Shown: positions 1-7,965 of the stretch, one piece after another
Position numbering within the stretch: the stretch's first letter is position 1
Layout of the letters: each line of letters begins with the position of its first letter
The notes under the pieces: model-generated
Told to the model about the DNA's origin: nothing
Seen by the model: the letters and a program-made list of their open reading frames with translations, nothing else
Database searches by the model: none
Translations under genes and position numbers: made by a program
Source of the DNA: Gonapodya prolifera JEL478
Lineage: Eukaryota; Monoblepharomycota; Monoblepharidomycetes; Monoblepharidales; Gonapodyaceae
Assembly (NCBI GenBank): GCA_001574975.1
Contig: KQ965922.1
Coordinates: forward strand, 7,627 to 20,893
DNA length: 13,267 nucleotides
Direction of reading: 5' to 3'

Positions 1-2
1 GG

Positions 3-869
3 ACATGGAAGCTAACGGATGCAGAATGGGGGAACTTGGAGACAACAAGGAAGCTTTTGCATGTACGTTTGTCGACGTCTATTTTCGTTCCCCGCGACTG
101 TTGACTGTTTCGCGTAGCCTCTGGCATACGCCCTCACCCAGGTGGAAGCATCGCAGTATCCCACCCTATTCATGGTGGTGCCGCTCTTCAACCGGGTGAT
201 GGATTTGCTGGAGGATGCGGTACTCTGCGGTGGAGACCGCACTCTGGAGGCAACGCGGACAGCGATTATGGTCAAACTTTGGGAATACTACACAAAAACG
301 GATGATTCGAAACTATATATGCTGGCTCTAGGTGAGTGTTGAATATTTTTGATCAAACGGTTATGCATTGTTTTCTACCGATATGTCTGCCATCGCCAGG
401 TCTCCACCCATCGTTCAAGCTCCACTGGATTCAAGAACAGGGCTGGGAGGCGCTTTTTGTTGCGCGGGCACGTGAAGTGCTGCAACAGGAACTGGATGCT
501 GCGTTGGAAGGAATGGACTCAGAACCAGCAACCGACAAGGAAAACGTAAGGGACGACGATTTTGACGTAGACTTTTATGGTGAGCGCACACAAGAGGGAG
601 AGCTGGAGCGTTATTTAATGGAGCCTAAGAGGGTGAAGGGGCAGGATGTGCTGGAGTACTGGAGATCGCAGACAGACCTCCCAGGCCTCCAGCGTATAGC
701 CCGGGGGATAATGGCAATTCCTGGAAGTAGTGTGGAGTCAGAAAGAATCTTTTCTGCCTCTAAGGAAGTGATTGGGGACAAGAGGAGCGGACTTGCACCT
801 GTGATGATTAGAGATTTAATTAGGCTTAGGAAGTGGAAGCAACACTTCCCAGAACTAGCTTGTAAATAA
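3..869 (+). CDS. hAT transposase, C-terminal part, three exons (5' partial)
   Basis: Proposed exons are 3-62, 142-331 and 400-869, with introns of 79 bp (gtacgt..cacccag) and 68 bp (gtgagt..cgccag). Reading phases match across both joins, giving about 239 residues up to the TAA at 867-869. The first exon carries TDAEWGNLETTRKLL, the segment hAT transposases have before their catalytic tail. Exon 2 continues with EASQYPTLFMVVPLFNRV and exon 3 begins LHPSFKLHWIQEQGW. Near the C-terminus are VLEYWRSQTDLPGLQRIAR and GSSVESERIFSASKEV, the classic hAT dimerisation region (the SSxxSERxFS type motif). No stop or frameshift is seen. The enzyme would cut and paste its own element. The N-terminal zinc finger and upstream catalytic residues are outside the window, so activity cannot be judged. 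The splice sites are predictions. Confidence 0.88.
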
Positions 870-944
870 TACGTGAAATATTGCCTGACAAAGGTTTCAG
901 TATTGGACGGTCCGGCAAAAATACGGCAAATTCTTGTACTTTAG

Positions 945-1066
945 CCAAGCGAGTTTGCGAGTTTGCATTTAGAATATACTCGTACTCATGAGTCAACGAT
1001 ATATTTAAATTACGAGTTGTGAGTTAACTACAAATCAAGCGAGTAACTCGCTCATTCATGGCTTTA
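945..1066. repeat. Subterminal ACTCG/CGAGT repeats and probable 3' end of the hAT element
   Basis: CGAGT occurs at 950-954, 958-962, 1013-1017 and 1040-1044, and ACTCG at 978-982 and 1046-1050. The first two lie in a short tandem (cgagtttg twice) and the last two form a near palindrome, GCGAGTAACTCGC. Short motifs clustered just inside the ends are typical transposase-binding sites of hAT elements. That role is inferred here from position and density. The candidate terminal repeat ends around 1062-1068. Confidence 0.5.
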
Positions 1067-1240
1067 GCCAGGTACATGCACGGGATGAAGTTGGTGACTG
1101 CAACAGGATAGTGGGGAGGGTGGGGAAGAGGGAGAGTAGATTGGCAGGATGGGGATGATGAGGGAGGGAGGCAGGGGAGGATGAGCAAATGTGGGCAGTG
1201 CCGGGTGAGAGGGCTGCGGCATGACCATTCTGGTTGAGGA
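1067..1240. other. Purine-rich tract without a gene
   Basis: From about 1100 to 1190 the plus strand is almost entirely G and A (for example GGGGAGGGTGGGGAAGAGGG). Reading frames across it on the minus strand yield only proline, serine and leucine-rich low-complexity peptides, so I do not call a gene. It joins the hAT end to the CpG-poor block that follows. Confidence 0.4.
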
Positions 1241-1349
1241 GTGTGGAGGCAGCGGCAAGCAGGACAGGTGCTGGATTTGTTGCACTTGCAGCAATAGAGG
1301 CACATGGAGGTGCTTGCTGGAATATTTGGACCTGCAGTTGTTGGTTGGT

Positions 1350-1650
1350 TGTAATTTACAAAGACAACCAGCCAAAATATGAACACAGTGGAATGCCCTT
1401 GCTGCCATTGTCTCCTCCAATGACTTCTCTGGCATGTCCCATTCCATGCCTGTGTCCAAGCTGGCAAACCATGCTCCTGCATTTTGCCAATGCTGTTGTG
1501 ACACCAAGCAATTCACCAACACTGGCCCCCATGTCCATTATGGCCTCCAACAACTCCTCTACTATGTTGTAGTGTTCCTCCAGCTGCTTTCTGGCTCACC
1601 TGGGCACCCAAATTCCACCAAAGACAACTGTGACTCACCATTGACACCGG
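1350..1650 (-). pseudogene. Decayed reading frame of unknown family in a CpG-starved block
   Basis: On the minus strand a frame runs from about 1650 to a stop near 1356. It looks protein-like and includes QLEEHYNIVEELLEAIMDMG and GELLGVTTALAKCRSMVCQL. It is interrupted near the start of this stretch by one TGA (AGG TGA GCC), which would be CGA (Arg) if the T came from a methylated C in a CpG. From about 1255 to 1822 only one CpG is present on either strand, so many original codons have probably changed. I do not recognise the family. A relic of a transposon gene is the likeliest explanation, because it lies beside a hAT element in mutated DNA. A spurious open frame cannot be excluded. Confidence 0.3.
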
Positions 1651-1822
1651 TGGACCAAGCAAGAGCATGAAGAGCAAGAAGTCATGAAGAGGTACCAGAT
1701 AGAGAGGTTTTCAAAGCCAGATGCAAGTTGGTGCAGGCAAATGGTGTTACATTGACATTCACAAACATGGAATATATAGAGTAGTCTGAGTGTTGGGTAT
1801 TAGCTGCTGTGCCACTACTGTG

Positions 1823-3335
1823 GCCGCGGGTTTAGATGTGCACACCTGCAGGACGTGCTCAAGTTTGACGTTCCTGCAAGTTAGTTCCATGCACATCACA
1901 AGTTGTTATGTATGTTTGATCATACATACACGTTCCTGCAGATTACAGGCTTGTGCAGCTCACCTAGGTTGTGTAGCATGATGCCTTGGTTGAGCAGAAG
2001 CTGCACAACGTTCACTCAGCCCTCACAAGACGCAGCTTGTTGCCAAGAGACTCCTTGCTTAATTGAAGTTCCTCTACGGTCTAAAAGGAAACCCTGGGAG
2101 CGAAGGAATAGACCACAGTTTGTACGAAAGGCTGAAAATGGTGCCCTAAAAAAATAATGAACAAACAAATAAGATTTTTATCTATCAGAGTATGGGAAGA
2201 GCAATGACCCTTGTTCTTCGTCAAACGTCATTGTTTTGTTCTCAAAAGAAGCACAACTTTGAAATGAAAAGGAGCAACGTATGAGACAAAAAGTTTCAGA
2301 AAAACAAAAAGCGAGATGTCTTCATGAGTCTTGGAAATCGAAAACATTGCTTCAGAACATCTTAGTGCCATTTATGTTTGTACTGACCGATTTCTGTGAC
2401 CGTGCACGACACTTTCGTCCCAATCCACTCGTCCAGTGGTGAAACACTCAACGGCGAGCAGGGAGACAAAGGCGTGGTCTGCTGCTTGGCTGGTTCTCAG
2501 CTGGGTCGCATCGCTACTTTCCCGAACGTGTGCCGCGCCGAACTGGCTTCAAGCAACGCGGGAGCGCCGCGAAGAAGGGCGAACGCGTGAAGCAAAGACG
2601 GTTCCAGAAAAGTCGGGGTCCCTTTCCGTGGAAAGGGGCGCTCTCGAGACGCTAGCGAAGCACCCAGGTTCCACCGAACTGCTGATGATCTAGGGTCTAG
2701 GAACGGCGACGTAGTGGTGTGTCGAGGAGGAATCTTTAATCACTGCTTAATTCGATGAAAAGTGTGCCCCGTTGGTAGCTGTCCGTGGGGTGGAAGCGAT
2801 GGTTGACCTCAAGAGACACACTGATTCACTTGTAAAACAACGATGTCGTCGCAGACCTCACTCTTCGTAGAATGTCGAGCAATATTACCTTATATAGTGT
2901 TAGCGCTATGGACTAGATTCATTTACTTTCCTCGCACTACCATTTGCGACCAGCGTTTCTGGCTGTACGAAACCGGTTCCCATGGTGAGATAAGACTACA
3001 TCCACCCCGCTTGAGTGTCAAATAGAAATAGCGTAATCGCAGAAAGTCATGTGGTACGGACACCGTTCCTATTCACTTTCTACAGTGAGATTTCTTGTGA
3101 TAGCTCTCGTGACAGTCTGCTTGAAAGATGTACTGAGGAGATCGACTATTTTTTACAGTACAAGCCCAACGCTTTCACGACCTGTTAGCGTTATACACTG
3201 CGGTAAATTGCAGGTACATCAAGCATCTCCCCCCATCCCAACGCAGTTCGCCCAGGGACAAACGCATCCTCCCCGTCCCAACTGCCCTCCCCCCTCCCCT
3301 TCCGCCCTACCTTCCATCCCCTCGGCAGAACCCGT
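1823..3335. other. Intergenic region, no gene recognised
   Basis: CpG returns abruptly at 1823 (GGCCGCGGG). The stretch contains an imperfect 22-bp palindrome at about 1909-1930, two copies of ACGTTCCTGCA (1869 and 1930 areas), an AT-rich part from about 2140 to 2390, and a GC-richer part from about 2400 to 2800. Open frames are short (60-85 codons) and none resembles a family I know. The part from about 3050 to 3335 is the downstream flank of the minus-strand coatomer zeta gene and probably holds its 3' UTR. I could not pick out a convincing polyadenylation signal. Confidence 0.5.
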
Positions 3336-5221
3336 TCACTTCAGCAACCCCCTCGCCAACGCATCCCTCGCAGCCTGCAGTCCCTGCGCGATGGTCTGCT
3401 CCGTGATCGGGATCCCCGTGACGCCCGAAAGGCCCTGCAGTGCGAGCGGGATCTCGGAAGAGGAGGGCGTGCGAGGGGTCACGCGAGAGATGATGGAGGA
3501 CGGGTCTGTATCCAGCGGGGCACTAAGGGGGCCGAGGGGTGAGTTAGGGTATTTGAAGGGTCGAGGCAGAAGGCGGGGAAGGTGGACTCACCCGTCGTCA
3601 ATAGCCTCGTCCAGGGCGAGCAAGACGGTATCGATGTTCTCCAGGATGGTACGTTTCTCGAGCGGGCCCCTGGTAACGAGACGGCAGACGAAGGGGGGTC
3701 GGGTGAGCGAGGCGGGTGTATTTGCGAGGACGGAGAAGGAGGCGAAGGAGGTAAGCAAGTAGTACAAGCGACGTTACAAGAAGACGTCAGGGAAAAGAAG
3801 AGACAAGTGTAGGAGAGGAGTAACCTCGACTACCGCAGTTCCTCCGACGCCCGCGACCCGTACTCCGAAAGAATTGAGCCCTTTGCTACACCATGCAAGT
3901 CGCACGCCAGACACGTTCCCGGTCGTTAGTTCCCGGTCGTTCGTTCCCGGTCGTTCGTTCCTCGAGAATCCCACATTCCTTTTGGCCGCGACATCCCCCG
4001 TCCCGACAAACAACCACCGTCACGATTCTCGTAAGTCGCATCAAAGCCATGTCCATTATATACACCGTGTCCCTTCTACGGGTTGGAATACACGCGCATC
4101 CATGACTTCATCAGAACACCCCCCCACCACGCACCTAACAACCCCCTGCATCGCCTCCACGACGGTCCCGAGGACATTCCACATCATGATCTCGTTCTCC
4201 TCGGGTGTGCAGACGAGGAAGAATGTGACGTCGACCGAGGGGCGGTGGAGGATGACGTGTGAGTCGTAGAGGAGGATCTCGGAGGCTATGGGGGAGGATG
4301 GGGGAGGAAGAGGGGTGAGCCCGGTTTGACAATATACGAACGTAAGGACTTCGCTTTTTTCCTTGCTGGAGAGCGCTTCCGAGGAGACGTTCCTCCAACT
4401 CCACCTCCCCCGTCCAACCCAACCCCTAACCCTCGTGACATGAAAAATGACTCGCTCAATCGGAGCAGAATTTGCGTGGTCATTCTTTCCTCTCGCAGAG
4501 CCATTCCATTCACCAAGTTGGAGATCGATCCGCCAGTGTGCGACCCGTACATTTCGGCTCCATGGCACTCCACCTCTCCTGACGCCAAAAACGAGGCGTC
4601 CTTATCAATTACAACTTCGCTCGTCGTTCGGTCCTGCTGGTTTTCCAGGCACGTTCCTAAACTCCGTAGTGGTTTGCTCGACTCCCGCCACCGTCCCGCC
4701 CCACACCGCGTTCTGACATTCTCGACAAGAGAAACGAGGCTCTCCTGACGATTAGAATGGTTCCTATCGTTCCTTCCTCTGGCAATAGCATTCCCTTCTC
4801 CCAGTCGACCGCCACCTGAATGCCACCGAGCAGCTCGAGTTCGCCACCCCCATCCACCGCCCCAACGCACCAGTCGCTCTCTTCGCCTTATCCCAGACTC
4901 CCTTTTCGAGCGCCTTCTGCTCCTTGATAGTCGGCCATGGGTTCCCTCTGGCTATGGAGCCCTTCTCTCCCTTTGGTCCCGCGTCTCTTCCAGAGGTGAG
5001 ATGTCCCGAATGCGACACGAGAGACGAGCCCGTGGTGGTGGGAAGAGCGGGGTAGTATTTTGCGAGCACACGGCGGCCGTCCGAGTCGAGGATGAAGATG
5101 GCGAGGATCGAGTCTGGAGTCAGGTTCTGTAAGGCGTGGAATAGAAGGCGAGAGTGAAGTCGATGGGTTGAGAAACGTGGCAGCACGGACTGCAACGCAC
5201 CGTTGACGTTCCGCGGACCAT
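3336..5221 (-). CDS. RET3: Coatomer subunit zeta (COPI coat), five coding exons
   Basis: Exons in transcript order are 5221-5201, 5126-4871, 4285-4135, 3669-3592 and 3522-3336, with introns of 74, 585, 465 and 69 bp. All joins use GT..AG and keep frame, giving 230 residues (the family is usually about 180-210). Zeta is the small longin-fold subunit of the COPI coat that drives retrograde Golgi-to-ER and intra-Golgi vesicle budding. Diagnostic segments are AIFILDSDGRRVLAKYY (residues 16-32), TIKEQKALEKGVWDKAKRAT (73-92), EILLYDSHVILHR followed by DVTFFLV and EENEI (95-124), and ENIDTVLLALDEAIDD (153-168); the C-terminus is TEQTIAQGLQAARDALARG then LLK. An insertion of about 30 residues after KYY makes it longer than usual. 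The seven-residue first exon (MVRGTST) is the least certain part; it was chosen because it supplies an in-frame ATG and a GTGCGT donor like those used elsewhere in the gene. Confidence 0.9.
3670..4134 (-). other. Unusually long third intron of the zeta gene, with a 14-bp triplication
   Basis: At 465 bp this intron is far longer than the 69- and 74-bp introns of the same gene. The donor is GTGCGT (4134-4129) and the acceptor TTACCAG (3670-3676). Joining the flanking exons gives VVEAMQGVVRGPLEKRTILE, which matches the family layout, so no coding exon is missing. Inside lie three tandem copies of GTTCCCGGTCGTTM (3915-3956, plus-strand sequence). I see no snoRNA or other gene in it. Confidence 0.6.
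4286..4870 (-). other. Unusually long second intron of the zeta gene
   Basis: This 585-bp intron has a GTGCGT donor (4870-4865) and a CATAG acceptor (4286-4290). Removing it joins KRAT to ASEILLYDSH with matching phase (1 nt plus 2 nt), as expected for zeta proteins. It contains open frames on both strands up to about 190 codons, for example a minus-strand one with LELLGGIQVAVDWEKGMLLP, but none matches zeta or another family I recognise. It could hide an inserted sequence. Confidence 0.55.
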
Positions 5222-5322
5222 GTCTGTGTGTGTGGATTCACAAGTGCGGTGGCAGGTGTGGTAGGTTGCAACAACCAACTCACCTAATGCCACGTTCCTT
5301 GTACACCCCAAACATACCTTCG
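5222..5322. promoter_or_regulatory. 101-bp divergent intergenic region between the zeta and SBDS-like genes
   Basis: The proposed start codons of the minus-strand zeta gene (5221) and the plus-strand SBDS-like gene (5323) are 101 bp apart, so both core promoters and 5' leaders must lie in or overlap this stretch unless one gene starts further inside. An in-frame upstream ATG for the SBDS-like gene at 5287 would shorten the gap to 65 bp. No TATA box is evident. A short GT-rich run (TGTCTGTGTGTGTGG) sits beside the zeta start. Calling it a shared promoter is inferred from geometry alone. Confidence 0.5.
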
Positions 5323-6390
5323 ATGTCCAACACGTCCGCAGTCGAGCAAGTCATCTTCAAGAGAAAGCAGTCGGAGGGCGGAAAGGCGGGCGTCGATCCC
5401 ATGTGTGCGGTATCCCTCTCCACTTATCAGTCCAATTATCCGCTCCCTCAACATCACCTCCCACGCGGCTCGCCCAGGGGTCGTCTACGTGAACGAAGGC
5501 ATGACCGACAAGTGGAGACGCGGTGCGTCTGCTCTTCACCTGCTCATCTTCCACCTTACGCTGACGTCACGGGATCCACCTTCCACCCCATTCTCTCACT
5601 CTCACTTTCCGGACCGTTTTTCGACGCCAGACAAGTCGATCCCGCTCGTGGACGTCGTGCAGAGTACGTTTCTCTCTCTTACCAACGACTGGTGTTCATT
5701 TCCTCACTGATAGTCAACGTCGACTCACGACCCACCAGCATTCGACGTCTGGATCCACCGCACGGGCTCAACCACAGGCGTCGCGGACAGGCCGTCAAAG
5801 GGCGAGTTGGAGTGAGTCTATCTCTTTTCTAGAGCGGATGGCTGTGTAGCAATCTATCGCGTGTGTATACCACCCGTTCATTCTTGCAATCTCCACGACA
5901 CCCACCCTCCCCACCCCAGCGACACATTCTCAACCCACCACGTCGACTCTGAAGTCATACGCTACATTCTCGAGCAAGGCACCGTGCAGCCAAATGGTGG
6001 AAGGAGGCTAGGCAAGGAGCAGGGTCCGAAGGATCTCAGGGGGGCGAAGCAGCAGTGTGAGTTTGTGGTCGGTGTGTGGTGGGAGTGGATTGGAGGATGT
6101 GCGAGAGCGGGTTGTCGGATTGTGGGAGGAGAGAGAGAGGGTCGTGGGAGGTGGGAGGTGGGAATATTTTGGGCAGTTTTTGGGAGTGAAGATTCTGAAC
6201 ACTTCAAAGGAGTTGTTGCTATGGGTTTGACAACATTGAACCAAGTCTTTGCGTAACCTGCCCAAGCACAAAATTTCTGTGCTTTGCTGACTTTCATCAT
6301 TCACCATGCTTCCTCTAAACGCACACAGCACGAGGCCAAGGCGCATCAACCATGCCAACTGGGAGTCAGAGGGCAAGCATTCATGGGTAG
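5323..6390 (+). CDS. RTC3: SBDS N-terminal-domain protein, Rtc3-like, about six exons (3' end uncertain)
   Basis: Proposed exons are 5323-5404, 5478-5522, 5631-5663, 5739-5811, 5920-6056 and 6329-6390, with introns of 73, 108, 75, 108 and 272 bp. The first five exons join in phase and give a coherent small SBDS-like domain: EQVIFKRK (8-15), WVVYVNEGMTDKWRR (28-42), DKSIPLVDVVQTFDVW (43-58), RPSKGELDDTF (71-81) and VDSEVIRYILEQG (86-98). This is the layout of the stand-alone SBDS-domain family that includes yeast Rtc3/YHR087W, a protein linked to RNA metabolism whose exact role is poorly defined. The last exon is a guess: donor GTGAGT at 6057 and acceptor CACACAG ending at 6328 give a Ser/Gly-rich tail ending at TAG 6388-6390, for 143 residues in all. 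Without that splice the frame reads on to TAA 6254-6256 through an implausible Trp/Cys-rich tail. An in-frame ATG at 5287 would add 12 residues. Confidence 0.75.
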
Positions 6391-6395
6391 ATGTT
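6220..6395 (+). repeat. Diverged duplicate segment, copy A
   Basis: The stretch from about 6220 to 6275 (ATGGGTTTGACAACATTGAA, a shared AAGTCT, then CTGCCCAAGCACAAA) resembles 7455-7500 (ATGGGATTGAATCAAGTCTG, then CTGCCCAAGCACAAA). The stretch from about 6326 to 6390 (CAGCACGAGG..GCATCAACCATGCCAACTGGG) resembles 7899-7960. The order is the same in both copies but the spacer between the two parts differs (about 60 bp against about 400 bp), so the copies have suffered insertions or deletions. The proposed last exon of the SBDS-like gene lies within this copy. Confidence 0.5.
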
Positions 6396-6404
6396 GGGAA
6401 TGTG

Positions 6405-6490
6405 TGGTTCGGGTGTTGGGGGTTTTGGGGGGAGGGGGGATGGGTAGAGGGGAAGGAGGGTAGAGAAAATGGGGGAAGTAGGGGTGGATA
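6405..6490 (+). other. G-rich tract with G-quadruplex potential
   Basis: The plus strand carries repeated runs of three or more G (GGGGGTTTTGGGGGGAGGGG, then GGATGGG, AGGGG, GAGGG, TGGGGG and AGGGG), with almost no C. Such a strand-biased tract could fold into G-quadruplexes. It lies just after the proposed stop codon of the SBDS-like gene. A similar but weaker G-rich stretch lies in its last intron (about 6061-6180). Confidence 0.45.
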
Positions 6491-7074
6491 CTGGATTGCA
6501 AAATGTTTGAAGATTTGAGGTGATATCCTGACATATCATTGCACAGCAGCAAAGAATGACAAGCTATTGCATTGCTGCGGAATGGCTACATGCAAATTTG
6601 CACATGGCAGAAGAGTTGTTGGGTCATTAGAATGAAACTTTGATTGCTTATTTCAGTGGAACTCAGGTAAAACTTGCCAATGTCAGCTAACAGCACAAAA
6701 ATAGTCTGTCCCTGTCACTCTAACAGCAACAACTCTCATTGTCTCAACTGCATCAAAAATTTCTGCTATCCACCATTTCAGACTAGGAGCGCAAGCACAT
6801 GTCACAAAAATCATTTAGCTCTGGTGGGATAAAAGTTGGAATGAAGACAGGGGTAGGCTTTTATAGAGCTCTGACATAATTTGGGAATAGAAATGTGCAA
6901 ATGTGAAACACAAGAACCCAGGAATTGCTGAAAGTTAGTTGCATATGACATATTGCAAACAGGCCAGCACAAATCTATTGCTTTCTGTTGCTATTCATCT
7001 TGCAACTTTCTTTCTTTATCAAAGAACACAAGCCATTCATCAAACGGTGTATGTGCAAGGTGCAGAAGCTGTGC

Positions 7075-7170
7075 CAAGTTGGAATGTGGTGGTGGAATAC
7101 TACATAACAATTATTGATTGCAGACTTTTGTGCATCTCAGAAGAGCAGTTACCACCAGTGCAAAAGTTTT
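7075..7170 (+). repeat. Second pair of diverged duplicates, partner at 8030-8125
   Basis: GATTGCAGACTTTTGTGCAT, then CAGAAGAGCAGTTACCACCA and GTGCAAAAGTT at about 7117-7168, corresponds to GATTGCGGACTTTTTTCAGA, then GAGCAGTTCCCACCAGCACA and AAAAGTTATG at about 8076-8126. The upstream parts also align (AATGTGGTGGTGGAATA against AATGTGGTAGTGCAATT). Order relative to the other duplicate pair is conserved: copy A, then this segment; copy B, then its partner at 8030-8125. One longer unit was therefore probably duplicated and then eroded. Confidence 0.5.
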
Positions 7171-7439
7171 CTTTGAATTGAAAGTCTCCATCTGCCACAT
7201 TTCACCAAGCTGAAAGCAAAAGGTAAAGCCAACGAGATTGTCAGAGTGTTAGAAAGAACTGAAAGAGTGGGAGGTGTATGATATGTTGAAAGATTGATGA
7301 GTTCCTCTATCCCTGTGCACTTCTTGCTGTAATGTAAACTGGATTCAGGATATGAGGGATGTGGGATGTTGAGAGGTTTTTAGGCAGGTTTAAAGAATAA
7401 AGTGTGGTGGAGGTGGTATAAGATGCCTAGTGCCAAGAC

Positions 7440-7965
7440 ACTGTCTGTTGTTGCAATGGGATTGAATCAAGTCTGTAATAATTCTGCCCAAGCACAAAGA
7501 TGCTTTCTTTGTTAACCATCACCATTCATCACTCTCTCTTTTCATCCCACAACTGCAAGGGGCTTGGACAAGCCCTGTCTCAAGATGCTGTGGCCACCTC
7601 CTTTGGCACTGCACTTCATCAACACTGGAAGCATTTGGACTTCACCCTTGTAAAGAAAAATATAAACTAGAATTTTGTGTTATATAAACAAATGTAAAAC
7701 ACTACAAAGGAAAAAGAATGTTCTGACTTGGAATCTTCCATGTCTTCATCTTGTCTCACTTGTCTCATCTCCCCAGTCACTTGGTGTGACCACATGGCTC
7801 TCTCTCACAATCATCTTGCACATGCCCTCTGTGTGCCCTTGGTCGCACTCAGCAACCCCTTGCCCAGCCTCCTCAACACAACTGGTCAACCCCAAGCACA
7901 GTACCATGCCAACGTACATCAACCATGGCAAGTTGGAGTCATAGGGCAAGTATTTATGGACAAAT
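7440..7965 (+). repeat. Diverged duplicate segment, copy B
   Basis: This is the partner of the segment at 6220-6395. The most similar part, about 7899-7960, reads CAGTACCATGCCAACGTACA, then CAACCATGGCAAGTTGGAGT and GGGCAAGTATTTATGG. Several differences from copy A are C/T or G/A. An open frame of 82 codons (7728-7976) covers part of it and includes HANVHQPWQVGVIGQVFMDK. Its family is unknown to me, and in CpG-depleted DNA it is likely a relic. Confidence 0.45.

Larger units (their letters stand above)
1..1066 (+). mobile_element. hAT-superfamily DNA transposon, 3' part (5' end outside window)
   Basis: The element is identified by its transposase, which carries the hAT C-terminal dimerisation region, and by about 190 bp of non-coding 3' DNA after the stop codon. 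That DNA holds six ACTCG/CGAGT motifs between 950 and 1050 and ends near 1066 in a segment whose reverse complement reads CTAAAGCCATGAATGAGCG, a plausible terminal inverted repeat. The 5' end lies before the window, so neither the matching repeat nor the 8-bp target duplication typical of hAT elements can be checked. Base composition changes after about 1070 to a purine-rich tract. CpG is normally represented inside the element, unlike the block that follows. The exact right boundary is an inference. Confidence 0.7.

Noticed and set aside
1909-1930. Imperfect palindrome around TGATCA
   Set aside because: Isolated, imperfect and not next to a gene. No function can be argued.
1903-2157. 84-codon frame ending in a basic tail (KAENGALKK)
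   Set aside because: No recognised family and no support from context. Length is within chance expectation.
2396-2693. Overlapping short open frames in the GC-richer part of the intergenic region
   Set aside because: Two overlapping frames of similar length, neither with conserved-looking sequence or splice structure.
4000-4134. Box C/D snoRNA in the zeta intron (TGATGA on the minus strand at 4113-4108)
   Set aside because: No CTGA box D at a suitable distance and no terminal stem.
3774-4269. Open frames on both strands inside the zeta intron
   Set aside because: They overlap a firmly supported intron and show no family resemblance.
4764-5195. Start of the zeta protein at the minus-strand ATG at 5195 (MQSVLPRFSTHR...)
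   Set aside because: That leader is the translated 74-bp intron; it contains a TTACAG acceptor right before the conserved NLTPDSILAIF segment and does not resemble zeta N-termini.
5920-6256. Reading exon 5 of the SBDS-like gene straight through to the TAA at 6254-6256
   Set aside because: It crosses a canonical GTGAGT donor and adds a Trp/Cys-rich, G-run-encoded tail unlike the family. It remains an alternative if the splice is disproved.
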